A stretch of DNA of 64,000 nucleotides from Adiantum capillus-veneris. Its lineage: Eukaryota; Streptophyta; Polypodiopsida; Polypodiales; Pteridaceae. The stretch is from NCBI GenBank assembly GCA_014529385.2, contig CM043958.1:80814025-80878024 (forward strand), given 5' to 3'. A model generated the notes under the pieces. That model saw only the letters and a list, made by a program, of their open reading frames with translations, ran no database searches and had not been told where the DNA came from. Positions 12,501 through 24,878 of this stretch are shown here, one piece after another (the stretch's first letter is position 1; each line of letters opens with the position of its first letter). A program made the translations under genes and the position numbers.

Positions 12501-13662
12501 ACTTTCTACTAAAATTAAATGTGGCCTATCCATGAAAATTGTATAATCTCTCTATGTCTGACATACCTCAGGTTGATGATGTCCTTGATGTGTATGGTAT
12601 GGTTCTTTCCTTGGCATTTGGGAATGCATCATCGCCCAATGTGAGACCTATTAGTTATAGCTTCTTACACCTTTTAAGTCGATTCCACCAATTGAGATTA
12701 TTGAGAGTCTATAGGATTGTGTTTTGATTGCTTGGGCTATTTTGGTTTCATGCACTTACAACTTCCAATACAATTTTCTTGCTCATTCCTCCCCTTTGGA
12801 TTTCATACCATGGTAATCGATTATGGAATTTGCCCAAACCTATTCATTGATAGGAAAGTACTCTACAAAAGACTTGGAATTGCAAATTGCCTTTCAAAAT
12901 AAGGTTTAATTTTAGTGCTCTCTTATAGGTAACCTTGTTTTTGGGTGCCTTCTAGTACATCAGCACATTGCTTCCTCTTTATATTGTGCTTATCACCACA
13001 TTGCTTAGCAATGCTTAATATGTCTTGGGAGTTGCTCTCATGCGCAAGAAACTTTATGTGAGGTTACATGAAGGATGCAATATCGTTTACCTGATTGCTA
13101 TTTTGGAAGACGCAATTGGCATTCTGATCTATTGAATCTACCATTGTCTTACTTAGCTTGATCCTCTTCTTACTTTTGTACTCAATTCCTTCATAATCTG
13201 CGTAATTGTTTCCATTTGGGAGACATTTCACTTGAGCACTATAAGGTTCAATTAATTTTTCTAGCCATTTAACATGGCTTCATCCAATTTATGCATGCCC
13301 ATGTCTTGTACACTAATATGTAATCAATGGCAACTTAGTTTCACCACACAAAAAAAGTGTAGGCTTGCGCGCATCAACTAAGTGTGGTCAATCGGAAATC
13401 TCATGTTCGCATGAGTAACACAACTTGAGTTCTATAATCAATGGATTCTTTGATGTCTATAATCCATTCCATAGTGTTAAAACTTCTTCTCTCTACTTTT
13501 TTTCTCGTGTGGACACTTCATGAAATGTTGGGATTCCTCTCACATTCACTCACAGAAGCCCCCCTAACCCTAGCCATTGAAATCCTTTAATCCCAGTTGT
13601 GGCAGAGCGTCCTTATATCTCTCTATATAGTAAAGAACGGTCAACCACCAAAAAACATGTAG

Positions 13663-13697
<35 letters not shown>

Positions 13698-14660
13698 CTT
13701 TTGGAAGTTTTGTCCTGGTCGCGGGGTGTCTGTAGGAGGATAAGTTTGCAGTATAACCTGATAAAATATCCCTATGTACATTTGCCTATGCCACATAGAT
13801 AGATTCAGAGGCCCTCAGCTTCCTACAATTCGAAAGCTTGAAAACTTGTGAGAAACTCATAAGGTCTTGCTTGCGTGCAGGGGATTGTGCACCTACGTGC
13901 AATGTGTGTAGCTATTTTAACTTATAAAATAAGACATAATTGAACTTTTACATTCAAAAGACAACTGGCTTCAAAGAAAAGACAAAAATTAGTACAAAAA
14001 TAACTCAGTCTTAGAATTATCTTTGTACATGGCATATGAGAATGAAGCTTCATTCTAGTATACAATGATAGTGATCCAATCTAGAATTACTTCTCAAGTG
14101 GTAAGAGCAGGTGTATTATCTTGACTGACAATAGCTTTAAGCCAAAAAAAAAATCTATGAAAGGATAAAGTCCTCACCTGCATTCATCCAAACAAGACAA
14201 CAGATTCATTAGCCTTGGATGCATATTACAGGTGTCAATGGACTTATTATCCATGTCCAACTTACGACCCTTTTAACAGAAAACCACTGTCAAAAAATGT
14301 TTATTTTATTGTATGTTCTCTTTATATCCCAATGTTTCAAAAAAGACCCCATAAGTTAGTTTGTTTTTAGAAAATTGTTATGCCAATTTGTTTTTAAGCC
14401 CAAAATTCCCAAGTATCATAAAGCATAAAAGAACCTAATTATCAACTTGAGATATGTATCAATTCCAGAACATCCTTTGCCAATTTTGTCAGGCTCCAAT
14501 TATAGTGGCTTAACTAATTACCATGAAGCCATAAAGTGTTTCTTAAAACCAACTCTAGATATCTTCAAAAAAACTTTTTAGCTTTTGTCAAGCCTCCTTA
14601 ACAATCACATATTCATTTTCAATTGTCAACCTACTAGAGTTTTTATCGTAATAAAGCCCC
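12501..14660. other. No gene seen; one GA microsatellite
   Basis: AT-rich sequence without a recognisable gene. A GA repeat lies at 13664-13694. Short frames at 12539-12727 and 13599-13802 have no family resemblance. Confidence 0.4.
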
Positions 14661-14678
14661 ACTAGTTAAGAGGATTAG

Positions 14679-15400
14679 TAAGGAGAAAAAACCCATATAT
14701 GTCACCAGTATTATCAACTTCATGCTATAACTAGTATGCCGATCCCTTATAAGTGTATCCCAAGGAGAAAAAACCCATATATGTTACCAATACTGTCAAC
14801 TTAAGCGATATAATTTAGTACCCGGGATCCTTTGTAAGTGTAGCAGACCCAAACATGGCCTGAGGGAAAGAAACCCCTTTACACTACGTAGTAGTATGCA
14901 AAAAATTTCCATGTCTCTGATACAAAGTCTCAACATCCCTAACTTCTGGCCAAAAAAACGACAGTATTAAGTAGAAGATCCCCCATTTTTCACTATCCGA
15001 GTACTACCACATTGAAGCACCACTATACCGGTTGTGCATTGGTTACCATATCATCTAAGATGAGTTACAGGTGTTGTTCAAGCTGAAAAAACACCAACCT
15101 TTTGCTCAAAAGAAACCAAACCCCTTCTCACTACCGAGTAGTATGCAGAACTTCCCATGTATCTGATACAGAGTCTTTACTAGTAGGCCAAAAAAATGAC
15201 AATTTCAAGTATAAGGTCCCCCATTTTTTACTGTCCGAGTACTACCCCATTAAAGCACCACTATACTGGTACTGCATTGGTTACCATACCATCTAAAAAG
15301 AGTTATTGGTGTTTGATTAAATAGAAAAAATAAACTTTTTGCTCAAAAGGAACCAAGCCCTTTCTTACCGCGCAGTAATATTGCAAAAATTTCCATAAAT
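14679..15400. repeat. Degenerate satellite-like tandem repeats
   Basis: A phrase AAGGAGAAAAAACCCATATA occurs at about 14680 and again about 82 bp later. Then a longer unit of roughly 240 bp is repeated. It carries GAGTACTAC, CATTGGTTACCATA and TTTTGCTCAAAAG, with copies starting near 14864, 15111 and, weakly, 15350. Identity between the first two long units is about 80 percent by eye. No coding potential is seen. Confidence 0.7.
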
Positions 15401-15992
15401 GTGATAGAATGACAAATAGCCTCGATATTGATAGTATCTCGTATAAGATTCCCATATCCTTATCCAAAAATTACCATGTCAAGCACCATTTATATGGTTT
15501 AAACAAATACCCTTATCAAAAAAACGATTTACAGGCACTTATACAAAGGCAAAAACTAATTCCTCGTCCATGGTCAAGAAACCAAATAATACGTAATATA
15601 ATCATCATGTATTTCAGGCCATCTTTTAATTATCTAGTTATGCAATCTTAAAAGAAAATTTAAAAAAAAAACAGACCCCGTTAGTTTGTAACTGCGTGTT
15701 TTAGCAGAAAAAAACATAATGTATCTCATCAAGGTATCAAGGTGGGTACCAACTGGAGATGGTAGCTCAACAACTTCCATATCTGCTGAGTTAAAAAAAC
15801 ACCCTCACACCTCTTCTTGAAAAACACACACAGAAGAGAATAAACCCATAGACTAAGTGAGGGCACAGAGCACCCTCACCTTATATAACGCCTTCGAGCA
15901 AGTTTAAGGTGAAGATGCCCACGATCATGTACTCAGTAGCTATTGTTTCCCAAGCTGCCTATGTGATCATTCCTGCTTATATTCAGGGAGCT

Positions 15993-16049
<57 letters not shown>

Positions 16050-16304
16050 CGTCTAGGGGGTATCATATGCATTGCAGTGTAGTTAAGTGAGACAAACAGA
16101 GCCAACGGCCGTGAGGTTTAAGGTATTGAAAGACGCTACCTCAAGATATCCCCCAAGGGGTGGGTTCCCATGTTGTGTTAGGGAGGAAGAAGATTAACCC
16201 CCCATTGTTTATTTAATTCCTTTTCCAACAAATATTACCCTAAGGGAAAGAATACCTGCTTTTTAAGTCTCTATTTAATCAAACTATTGTATAGGTAAAC
16301 GTAC
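15401..16304. other. No gene seen; GA microsatellite at 15998-16046
   Basis: Contains a 49-bp GA repeat and otherwise unassigned sequence. A TATATAA-like motif on the minus strand near 15885 has no gene attached to it. Confidence 0.4.
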
Positions 16305-16318
16305 GTGTGTGTGTGTGC

Positions 16319-16371
<53 letters not shown>
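16305..16371 (-). repeat. TC/AC tail of LINE-B copy 1
   Basis: In element orientation, TC repeats (16341-16371) followed by AC repeats (16305-16341) directly abut the 3' end of the ORF1-only LINE. The same position is occupied by TC repeats in the second copy at 36984. Confidence 0.8.
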
Positions 16372-16373
<2 letters not shown>

Positions 16374-17290
16374 CATTATCGTCCTCGGAGGTCAAATATG
16401 ACCCATGGGACCAAAACATGCGTACAAACTGTCTCATCAAGGAGACGGTAATGGTTGTTACATTAGCATCTGCAACCAAAAAAGGGTTGGTAGGGCTAGG
16501 GTAAGATCTAGTGAATAGGTGGACAACCTTAGGATGCAATACAAAATACAATACAAAATAAAGTAGAGTAAATGAGAACTATGGGGCTAGGGGGTGGTAT
16601 CTGGCAGTGTAATAGGAGGCTTGGGAGACCGAAACTCCTGTATGAGAGCCTTTCCTCCGCGATATACTGCCCACTTCCCTTAGGCTCTTGCTGCGTACAC
16701 TTTCTTGAGTTCGTTACCTTTGTGTTTTAGTTGTGTCGTGGTGAGCTCCTTGGCAATCCAAAAGCTGGTGCCTTCGAGGAGGCACGATTGTTGGAGTAGC
16801 CAGAGTCGTCCTTTGTTCTCAAACTCGAGGATGGCATGTCCGCTTGGTGTATTTTTGTGGTTTAGCTTGTTGGTGATGCTTTCGACCATGTCGTAGTCCA
16901 CATGGATCAGCTTAAGGGTTTCGTTGAGGAAGTTGATGCGTTCAGAGAAGTCATCTTCACACTTGTCCCATGCTTGGGGTAGGCCCCCAATGCGGACCTT
17001 GAGCGTGTTTTCTTCTTGAAGGTGTCGTTCTCGGAGCTCTGCCTTCACACAGGTTTCGACCTTGGTCAATGTAACTATGTGAGCTTGGGTAACCTTGGAT
17101 TCAACTTCCTTGACTTTGTTAGTGGCGAGCCCGACCATGGTGTCAAAACGCCCCTCAAGCACACCGAGACGTGCTTTGAGGGCACGGTTTTCTTCCATCA
17201 CCCTGTCAAGGTTTGTCTGGAGTTGCCCGATGCGATCCGCTTTGCTCGGTGCCGCCAAGACGGTGGCAAAGCTCGGGCGGGGGTCGCCGC
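16372..17290 (-). mobile_element. LINE-B copy 1 (ORF1-only LINE, 5'-truncated)
   Basis: The minus strand encodes an ORF1-type protein, then about 300 bp of 3' UTR ending GGTCCCATGGGTCAT...GACGATAATGACC and a TC tail. There is no endonuclease or RT anywhere in the element. The second copy (35659-36983) shows the same ORF1-to-3'-end layout, so the absence of ORF2 is a family trait and not a local deletion. The 5' limit near 17290 is where similarity to the other copy stops. Confidence 0.75.
16605..17290 (-). pseudogene. LINE-B ORF1-like RNA-binding protein
   Basis: The frame opens without an ATG (5' truncation) and runs FATVLAAPSK, then a coiled-coil stretch (NLDRVMEENRALKARLGVLE), then an RRM-like/C-terminal region beginning VRIGGLPQAW and including FWIAKELTTTQLKHK. 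A TAA at 16680 interrupts it, but homology continues past the stop (GKWAVYRGGKALIQEFRSP) to about 16605. The layout matches L1-type ORF1p, a trimeric nucleic-acid chaperone. Expected role: packaging LINE RNA. Confidence 0.72.
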
Positions 17291-19544
17291 AGTGTCAAAA
17301 AATTTGAGTTACTTATATTGTCTGGTTTTGCAGGCATACCTTGAACAATGTAGCAGAAAAACGAGGTTGTTGGAAAAGTGGCACGAGGGGGACTCTACCA
17401 CGTTTGCAACAAAGACAAGAGGCCCGTTCTCTGGCTAGAAGACAGCGAGCAGAATGGCCAGGTTCTGTCGAGCTCACAGCTCGGCACCTGTTCTGTGGCT
17501 AGACAGCAACGAGCAGTGGAAAAGGTCGGCAGTGACGTGCGACCACGAGCTGAGGAGGAAAGTCGGGCAGGGCTGAGGGATTAACCCTCCCCCTCGGGCA
17601 CTGCCCTGCACTTGGGGAGAGGAGACAGCTGCAGCTTAGGCTTAGGGCTGTCGCGCTAGGGCAGAGAGAGAGAGAAGCAAATACTTTTGAAGAAAACAAA
17701 ATCTACCATTGTCATCCCCAAAGAATTGGTCTAACGGTAAGCCTTTGATCAAATTCCCCATTGGGGTGGGTCACCCGAGGAGGAGGCCCCTAGCTCGTTG
17801 CTAAGAGTTCTCTGTGTCACTCCCAACACATGGTGCATCAATTAGGTGGGCATGGTGATGCCTGGAATGGCTCTTGCCCAATGGGAAGCAGCCCTTGCCC
17901 GACCATGTTTTTCAAGGCTAATATTTGGAGGGGTATTCTCACCCTGTGGGCCCTCTGGTGCGTCGGGAAAAAAAAAAACTGTGGATTTCAGCAGCAAATA
18001 ATTTTAAAGGGAAAAAGAAAACCTGCCAACTTTTACGAAACAACTTTGTATAGTTTACTATATGAAGCAAATCTAGCAGTTGCCTGAGAAAATAGGGGTA
18101 CACAAGACATTTATGAAGAAGGAAGAGAGAACTTATAAAAAATTTAAGGAAGAGCGATGCCTTGCCTTTAAACATATCCCATAAACCTTGGCAACAGCAG
18201 GCAAAAAAGCTCCCATGAATAGTTTTTAATAGGAATGAAAATAGAGCTCTCTGTTGGAAAAACAACCTGGAGGGTGCATAGATGGAATTTTTTTATCTTT
18301 TCAAGTATATTTCTTCTCTTTTTCCAAAAAAAAACTCTAGGGTAAGACCATGTTGAAAGCCACGTAGCAAAGGAAAGCAACATACCGTACCGGTAAAAAC
18401 AAACAATTTGATTGGATTGAAGGCTAAGATAATTCACAAATTAAAAAAATTTATTAATTGCCTTGATGTTTTGCCCCTCCAAAATTGTTTTACGTCGATA
18501 CTCCTTCAATCACTTTCCACTTCCAAAAGATTTTGTGAGAATTCTATGTGAAAAGGATAAGAACAGGTTTTTAGACAGTTAAAATTATGTAGTGCACAGC
18601 AAGGGGATACCATCCAGCTTGAACAAACTGCACAAACTCCCTAGTAAGGTTCTGGCAAAACTAGAGTTCAATGGTTTCTATTGCTTGTAGCATTTACAAC
18701 GACGACTGCCATCACCTTCTATAAAGACAAAAGACCGTCTGCGTAGTTGCCGAAAACTCTTGTTTTGGAAGTATTTGTCTCCAGACAGTGAATCTCTATC
18801 AAGGGATACCATACCATACAAATTCTCAAAAATTATGATAGCTCAAAAAGTCTCAACGACTAGCCAAATGCTTTTTTATTCTCATATAACAAGACACCAC
18901 CAATTGAAGCTTCGCCAGCAAATACCGAGCTTCAAATCAAGCTGGCCCTCGCAAGTTTTGCAACATTTCCCCGGAAAAACTCTAGTCCTTCTCCAGTTTT
19001 GGAGCTAACCATAATCTGGAAGAGAAAAAATTTCCAGGGTTTAAATAAAAAAGGCTCTACAGCTATTTGATGACAAGGAATGGTGTTTTAGGGAAGATTT
19101 TAAGTAGTACAAAAAATAAGTAATTCTCCTTAAAGACTCGGTTATCCTTTCAAAATTTCTTTGTACTTATTTCATTATGCTCTGAAGAAGATCTGTTCCA
19201 CAAAGGCACATTTAATTTCACAGCCTCAAGAAAAATAGCCTACAACATTGACTAGGGGAGCTAGGTGTGTAGATTAAATCAGGCACAGGCCAAGCTGGCA
19301 AGCATAAGAAGCCCTGACACTCAACGTTATGTCCTCAACTGCCATGTGCAGACAGGATGTCAAATAGGTGTCCCAGTTCATCAAATATGTTTAGTACTGC
19401 TTTATTCAGAAGGCTAAGGCTCATGAGTAGCACTCGGCAGTACTTGCATGTGCCATGCCTAGGAAGCAATAGGCTGGAAAGGCCCTTAATGTGAAGCCTA
19501 CCTGGCTTGAAGCTTAACTCCGGAGCGTTGCCGGATGCCAAAAT
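17291..19544. other. No gene seen
   Basis: About 2.2 kb with only short frames. No protein family, RNA gene or element terminus is recognised. G/C-rich up to about 17950 and A/T-rich afterwards. Confidence 0.4.
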
Positions 19545-19549
19545 TTCCA

Positions 19550-19640
19550 CCAAAGTGCTTACGTTATCCTTAGCTCAACAACTAAATCTGGAGTGTGTGC
19601 GCAGTACACTAACCACTGGGCTTTTGGAGTTCTATGAAAT
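19550..19640 (-). repeat. Possible tRNA-derived SINE fragment
   Basis: On the minus strand AAGCCCAGTGGTTAGTGTAC resembles a tRNA D-arm/A box, followed about 35 bp later by a degenerate B-box-like GTTGAGC. No acceptor stem closes, so it is not a tRNA gene. Weak call. Confidence 0.25.
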
Positions 19641-20019
19641 ACGAGTGCAAATTTGTCAGCTTGAGCCCTAGATTTGCTATGTTTCTGAGACCATTAGATC
19701 AGTGGAGTAAAATAAATGCAACCCTTGAACAAACTCAACACCTCTCAGCATGAGACCTCTTTAAATTCACCAGCTTTAGATTAAAGTTTATTGGCCAGTC
19801 ACAAAACTCTCTTGAGAAAATCTCTCCCTACAAAGTTCTCCATCAACAAGAGAACTAACTCCTATGATAAAACCTCCAACTTCCTCCCCAATTGCATAAA
19901 TCTCCCAATTATTCCCAACATACTCTGTTGCCTCCCCACAAGCTCAAAATTCTAGAGTGGGAGGAGCCAGGCATAGCGCAACCCACTTCTAGGTCCACCT
20001 AATCTACTCTAAAGGCCTC

Positions 20020-20310
20020 CTCTTCCCCAATCTTTGGAACCCCCCCCCCCCCTTCAAAACCAAAATCCCCCTTTTGTTTTTCCCCCCTCATAACAATTTC
20101 CACCCCTCCATCGGAATCCCACTTTTGGCTTCCCTATAGTTAACCAATCTCCCTTCAAGCTCTGAGCTACGGGCAATCAAACTGTTCTCCCCCCAAAACA
20201 CAAGGTCCCCAACCTTCCATCCATAATCTCTCCAATTGTTCTCTATCTAAAATCCTACTACGCTAAGCAGCAATCTCTTGCTCACCAATCTTTCAGATCC
20301 CTAATCCTAC
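20020..20310. other. Pyrimidine-rich tract with poly-C
   Basis: Strongly C/T-biased sequence with a poly-C run at about 20041-20052. It leads into the open frame that follows. Confidence 0.5.
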
Positions 20311-20964
20311 TTGCTACCCTTCCTATTCCTCCCTCATTTTTGCCCAAGCTTTGGCCCCTTCTTCAAACTCTTTAGTTTCTCCTTTCTACTCTTCAGCCCT
20401 TTCTTAAAAGTCTTGTTCTCCCTTAAAATGGACCCTAGCATGATTATCAAAACCCACCCATCATCCTCTGAAAATCTTGATACATCAAAGAAGCCACCCA
20501 TCAACTTTTGGATCATAACACCTCTGCTCCATTGTCACCCCTCCCCTTTCTTTGCCCCAAACTTTGGTACTCTCAATCCGTCAAAATCTCTTTTCCTCTC
20601 CCAATTAAAAAACACATTATCCTTGCACCCCAAACTCCCTAAAATCCACAAGGCGACTCTAGTTGCCCAAATTGTTCTCACAAAGGATGCACTCCAGAGA
20701 ATGCTTCCATGTTGTTACCTCACTGACACTATCCCATTCTCCTCTCGACGAAACCACGCATCAAAGACTCACATGCCCTCATCTTTGACCTGGCTTCACT
20801 TCCCCGCGTATGTCAAAATTCTTCTAATGTTGAATCCTTCTATCCTAGCATACCTATTAGAAGGTCTCATAGCGCTCATTTACCATACCCAAACTAAACT
20901 TGATCCTCTTCTTAGCCTCCCTAGTCCTCAACCACCAGTGCCTCAACTTCATGGAAAATTTTGA
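20311..20964 (+). CDS. Hypothetical 217-codon ORF, unassigned
   Basis: An uninterrupted frame from ATG to TGA. The first 40 residues are hydrophobic and Phe-rich (FLFLPHFCPSF...FKLFSFSFLLFS), reflecting C/T-rich DNA; an internal ATG at about residue 40 (MDPSMIIKTHP) is an alternative start. The rest is Pro/Ser/Leu-rich with no motif I recognise. Base composition alone could keep this frame open, so coding status is doubtful. No neighbouring gene gives context. Confidence 0.25.
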   Translation: MLPFLFLPHFCPSFGPFFKLFSFSFLLFSPFLKVLFSLKMDPSMIIKTHPSSSENLDTSKKPPINFWIITPLLHCHPSPFFAPNFGTLNPSKSLFLSQLKNTLSLHPKLPKIHKATLVAQIVLTKDALQRMLPCCYLTDTIPFSSRRNHASKTHMPSSLTWLHFPAYVKILLMLNPSILAYLLEGLIALIYHTQTKLDPLLSLPSPQPPVPQLHGKF

Positions 20965-22771
20965 TGTCAAATGAAGGGCACAACCATAAACTGTAAGTTC
21001 ACACTACCTTATGTTTGCAGTCTATTTACACTCCTACCCTCTCTTCTTGATTTGCACCCATGCAAGCACAATTCACATCTCATAGAAATAAGTGTGTAGA
21101 GTAGTTACCATTGGCAGCATCAAACATTTATTCCCCTTGAAAATCTGCCAAACAAAAAAAAGACAACATGAGAGTGAGGCAAAATGTATTTGAAGAACAC
21201 CAACATTGTTGACTCAAAAAGGAAAAAGCACTACACACAAGAGACCACACTAATTTTTTCTATTGTCTACTACCCCCTACAAACTTTAACATAACCCTAC
21301 TAAACTTAACATCCTCCTATATGTGTGTGTGTGTGCACCAATGTGTCACTGTGTGTGTAAGCAATAGACAACACTAAGAACAACATTAATAAGATAATGT
21401 AGATCATGCAAAGGAAAAAAGGGGGTTTTATTATCATTGATTGCTTGATACAAAAGATTTTGAAGAACCATCACTTGGACATAGCTTTTAGGTGCCTTCC
21501 TACCACATAGGCCAAAACTATGCGAGCAATATAATTGTTAGCTGCATCCATCATAAACCAAAAGCTCAATTAGCAATTGATCTTTGGAGTACAGGTGTCA
21601 ATGAAATAATGCACTTGCCATTGATGTACATATAGGTTAATCAAGAGGTTAGGTTAGCCATGTTGGCATTAATCAAGTTGATGAAGTATGAGCCTATTAG
21701 TGGGTCGTCCAACTGCATGTTGTGTGTGTTCCATGTAGTAGACTGAAGGTGGGGCCATCACTGCAAGAACGATGTGGGGGGGAAGGTGGCAGTTTTACCG
21801 AGTAGTGGGAGTTGTGGGGATGACCACTGATGGTAATTAGCAAAAACAGGATGCAAAGATTCGCCATGCAAGTGGTGGTACGTTTCATCCCATGTGACGT
21901 GTAGGATTTCAACACAAATTGGATTACGCGCTTAACCATGCATAATGGCCCCAATCCATTTTAATTCATAATGAAAAAAACGTCTTAATCCATGCTTACA
22001 ATAGGCCAATTCCTAATGCTTATCTTTATGTGACACAGACTAGTCTACAAAGGCTTTAGGGAAGGGTCCCATGAACCCATTTTTAGATGAATCCCTCTAT
22101 TGCCCTTATGTGTGATATGACCCTCCATCCATCCCGCACTAGGTTTGAATATGATTGGATATTCTTGAGGCAGCACTAGGTCCCAAAGGGGGCCTAGTGC
22201 CTACCATTGCGCATGGTTCATTAGTTGGGATATCATGGTATTCTGATTAGTACCCCATGTGGGCACTCCAGCCTTCCACATGGTCCAAAGCGTGAAGTTG
22301 CATATCGTGTCTCTATGGCAAAACTCCAATTGGTGACTTGCATCTGGGATCATTTTAGAGTGCCCAGTCTATAACCCAAGGGAGTAAGTAGGAAGACCGG
22401 ATCTGTTGGCAAGCCCTGAAAAAAAGTGTGAGACGCTAGAAATTGCAAAAGCCATGCAATTGTCCCCTACGTCACAAACCCATCATGAATGCCCACTCTA
22501 ATCAGTAAACAACAAATTGCCATTCACACTGACTGTGCATAAGGACAAACCAGAAACAGTATCTCAATTACTCTGAAGTACATCTCTGACAAGTCAGATC
22601 ATGACTAGTGATTACCGACCAAGTACCAACAGGAAATCCTGCATGTGCTATCATCCACATTAAAAAGCATATCCTGCCGCTGATCCAGAGGGTCCAGATG
22701 CACGACCAAAATTGTCAGTGGAAAGCAAGGAGGATGCGTTGATCTTGCCATACCTCTGACTAGCATGGACG
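20965..22771. other. No gene seen
   Basis: Unassigned sequence with a short TG run near 21322. Nothing resembling a gene or an element end was found before the solo LTR. Confidence 0.4.
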
Positions 22772-22776
22772 ATGTG

Positions 22777-23870
22777 TGTCACGTGCACATCTAACCCTAT
22801 GTGCGTATGGACAAGCTATCTTAGGTCCAGGGTTCAGGTCAGCTAAGGAAGTGTTCTAGCACCCTTGTGAGCCTGTGCGCACGCCGTGCATGTCCAAGCA
22901 CTAAGATTAGTTGCATATCCTCTGATTGCACATAGCATGATCATTAGTATGACATTCAATACCCATCATGAGCATTTTACAGAACATAGAACCCTTTTTC
23001 CCAAAACACACTTATTTATTAATAAGTTACTTTCGTTGGAAAAGTAAGTAGGGCAAATTGCTTAGGAATTATAAAAGAAACCCAATGGTCACTTAGTAGA
23101 AGCAGAAGAGGCAGAAGAAGTTCCAACAACTTGCAGTGCACCTTCTCAGCAAGACCGGCAGAGAGCCCTAGCATTTTCAGCCAACAAGATCAGCTTGGCG
23201 TTTTTTGTAGCAGATCAGCCCCAGCGTTTTCTGTAGCAGATCAGGCCTAGCGTTTTGCACTTTCACGACGCCAAATCAGCCAAGACCATCAGCGTTTTCA
23301 GTTTTCAGCACTTGTCCTTTGCAGATCTAGCCCCTAGCCTCGCGGATCTCACCTACCCGCAGCAAATCCTCGCCGTACCATCGAGTCAGCCAGTGTTTAC
23401 AATTTCAGCCCGCTGATTTCAGATTTCAGCATCTGCAATTTCAGCGCATCATCGTCGAGTCATCCAACACAGTGTCAGTATTCAACAGAAAGTCAGTGTT
23501 TTTGCAGATTTCAATATTTCAGCCCTAGCGTTTTCAGTTTTCAGCCCGTCCTCGTCGTCGACATCATCGGCAAGTCCATTGCATCTAGACCATTGTACCA
23601 GATTTGTGCAATCTATAGCATAGACCTCTCTCGCCATAGAGAGGGGGGCCCTTGGAGGAGGGTTTGAGAATCGTCTGGTGTCGTATTCTTCTCTCTTTCT
23701 CTCAGTCTCAGCACTTTCATTCACAGTAGCATTCACTTTGTTTGTGATCATTGTACTCTCTCTCTAAAGGAACGGAAGGCTCTCCCTTCTGTAAGTAAAA
23801 GGAACCCTTGAGCACAATTCAGAGCACGCATCTTGAGCAATATCAACATTCACTTTCGTTGCACCTTACA
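22777..23870 (+). mobile_element. LTR-A solo LTR
   Basis: 1094 bp starting TGTCACGTGCAC and ending GCACCTTACA, flanked by the 5-bp duplication ATGTG at 22772-22776 and 23871-23875. There is no PBS after it and no polypurine tract before it, so it is a solo LTR left by LTR-LTR recombination. It carries the family's TATA region (TTATAAAAG near 23071) and many AGCGTTTT phrases. Confidence 0.9.
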
Positions 23871-23875
23871 ATGTG

Positions 23876-24259
23876 GAGGGTACCTAGTCTGCAAAAGAAG
23901 CCTCCTCCCAAGGGAGACAAAGTACTCAAAAAAGGATAGAGGGGCTCCATCATCGCTCAACGAAGGCCACTGCAACTCACAATGATCCCAATCCAATTGA
24001 ACAAGTGGCTTTCCCTACCAAATCCACAGTCTCCAAAGTAGTGCCTCCTCACTAGTGAAAGCAGAGTCAACACATGACCTACTCTAGAAAGAGCCTACCA
24101 CGCTAACAGGTTGCCAATGGCCAGTCAATTCTTGATCAATCGAAACCTCACCCTGAGACTCCAATCTGACGTGACATCCATGATAGCCAGTCTCTGCAAT
24201 GCTAAAGACGAGAGTCCCCTGTTGCGCAACAATTGGGTGTACTTCGATCACCTCTCAAA

Positions 24260-24263
<4 letters not shown>
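23876..24263. other. Unassigned spacer
   Basis: About 390 bp between the solo LTR and a TC array. It has a short open frame but no recognisable product. Confidence 0.4.

Positions 24264-24337
<74 letters not shown>
24264..24337 (+). repeat. TC microsatellite
   Basis: About 37 TC units. It abuts the truncated internal region of an LTR-A element, whose 5' LTR and leader are missing at this point. Confidence 0.95.
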
Positions 24338-24341
<4 letters not shown>

Positions 24342-24873
24342 ATACTTCGCTTGGAGGTGATGAGCATGAGAGAGGCGAAGAAGAATTTTCCCCACCAGGA
24401 GGTTTTTCCGACCCTCCCCCTTCCACGTCTACGCCAAGGATTGCACCAAATCCTATGGCAGCCTTTGACAACATGATGATGGACAGTAAGTTAGAAAGTG
24501 AAGAAAGAATTGCAGCCATAGAGCGTAAATACGAAGAACGAATGGCAGCCGTAGCACGTGTATGCAAAGAAAGATTGGTAGCCATCGAGTGTAAGTACGA
24601 GCAAGCACGCTTGGAAGACAAAGCAAGAGAAGCAGACTTTGATCGCGAGAACAAAGCAAGAAAAGAGGAGAGCGACCAACACACGAAAGAGTTCTTGCGA
24701 CTCTTTTCAATTGTGTAGGCGCAGTTTGAACAGAATCAGGAGAAGGAGACTCTCTCAGTCTCGTCTTCTCCAAAGCATGAAGCACAGGATTTGCATGATG
24801 ATAAGCATGATGATTTGAATGATAATGATTTGCATGATGATAAGCATGATAATTGGAATGATAATGATGAGCA
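24338..24873 (+). pseudogene. LTR-A ORF, N-terminal part (element A)
   Basis: Encodes DTSLGGDEHERGEEEFSPPG, a low-complexity Pro/Ser stretch, then a highly charged predicted coiled coil (SKLESEERIAAIERKYEERM and related repeats), a stop near 24718, and two units of the DLHDDKHDDLNDN repeat before element B interrupts it. Function unknown; see element B. Confidence 0.7.
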
Positions 24874-24878
24874 TTATG

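Noticed and set aside
17700-17790. tRNA-like A box (TGGTCTAACGG)
   Set aside because: No convincing B box or acceptor stem.
24233-24718. Leu/Ser and Glu/Arg frames through TC arrays (also at 36928, 57928, 58463, 63486)
   Set aside because: Artefacts of TC/GA dinucleotide repeats, which lack stop codons.
22777-24873. LTR at 22777 as the missing 5' LTR of element A
   Set aside because: It has its own exact ATGTG duplications and no PBS after it, so it is an independent solo LTR.
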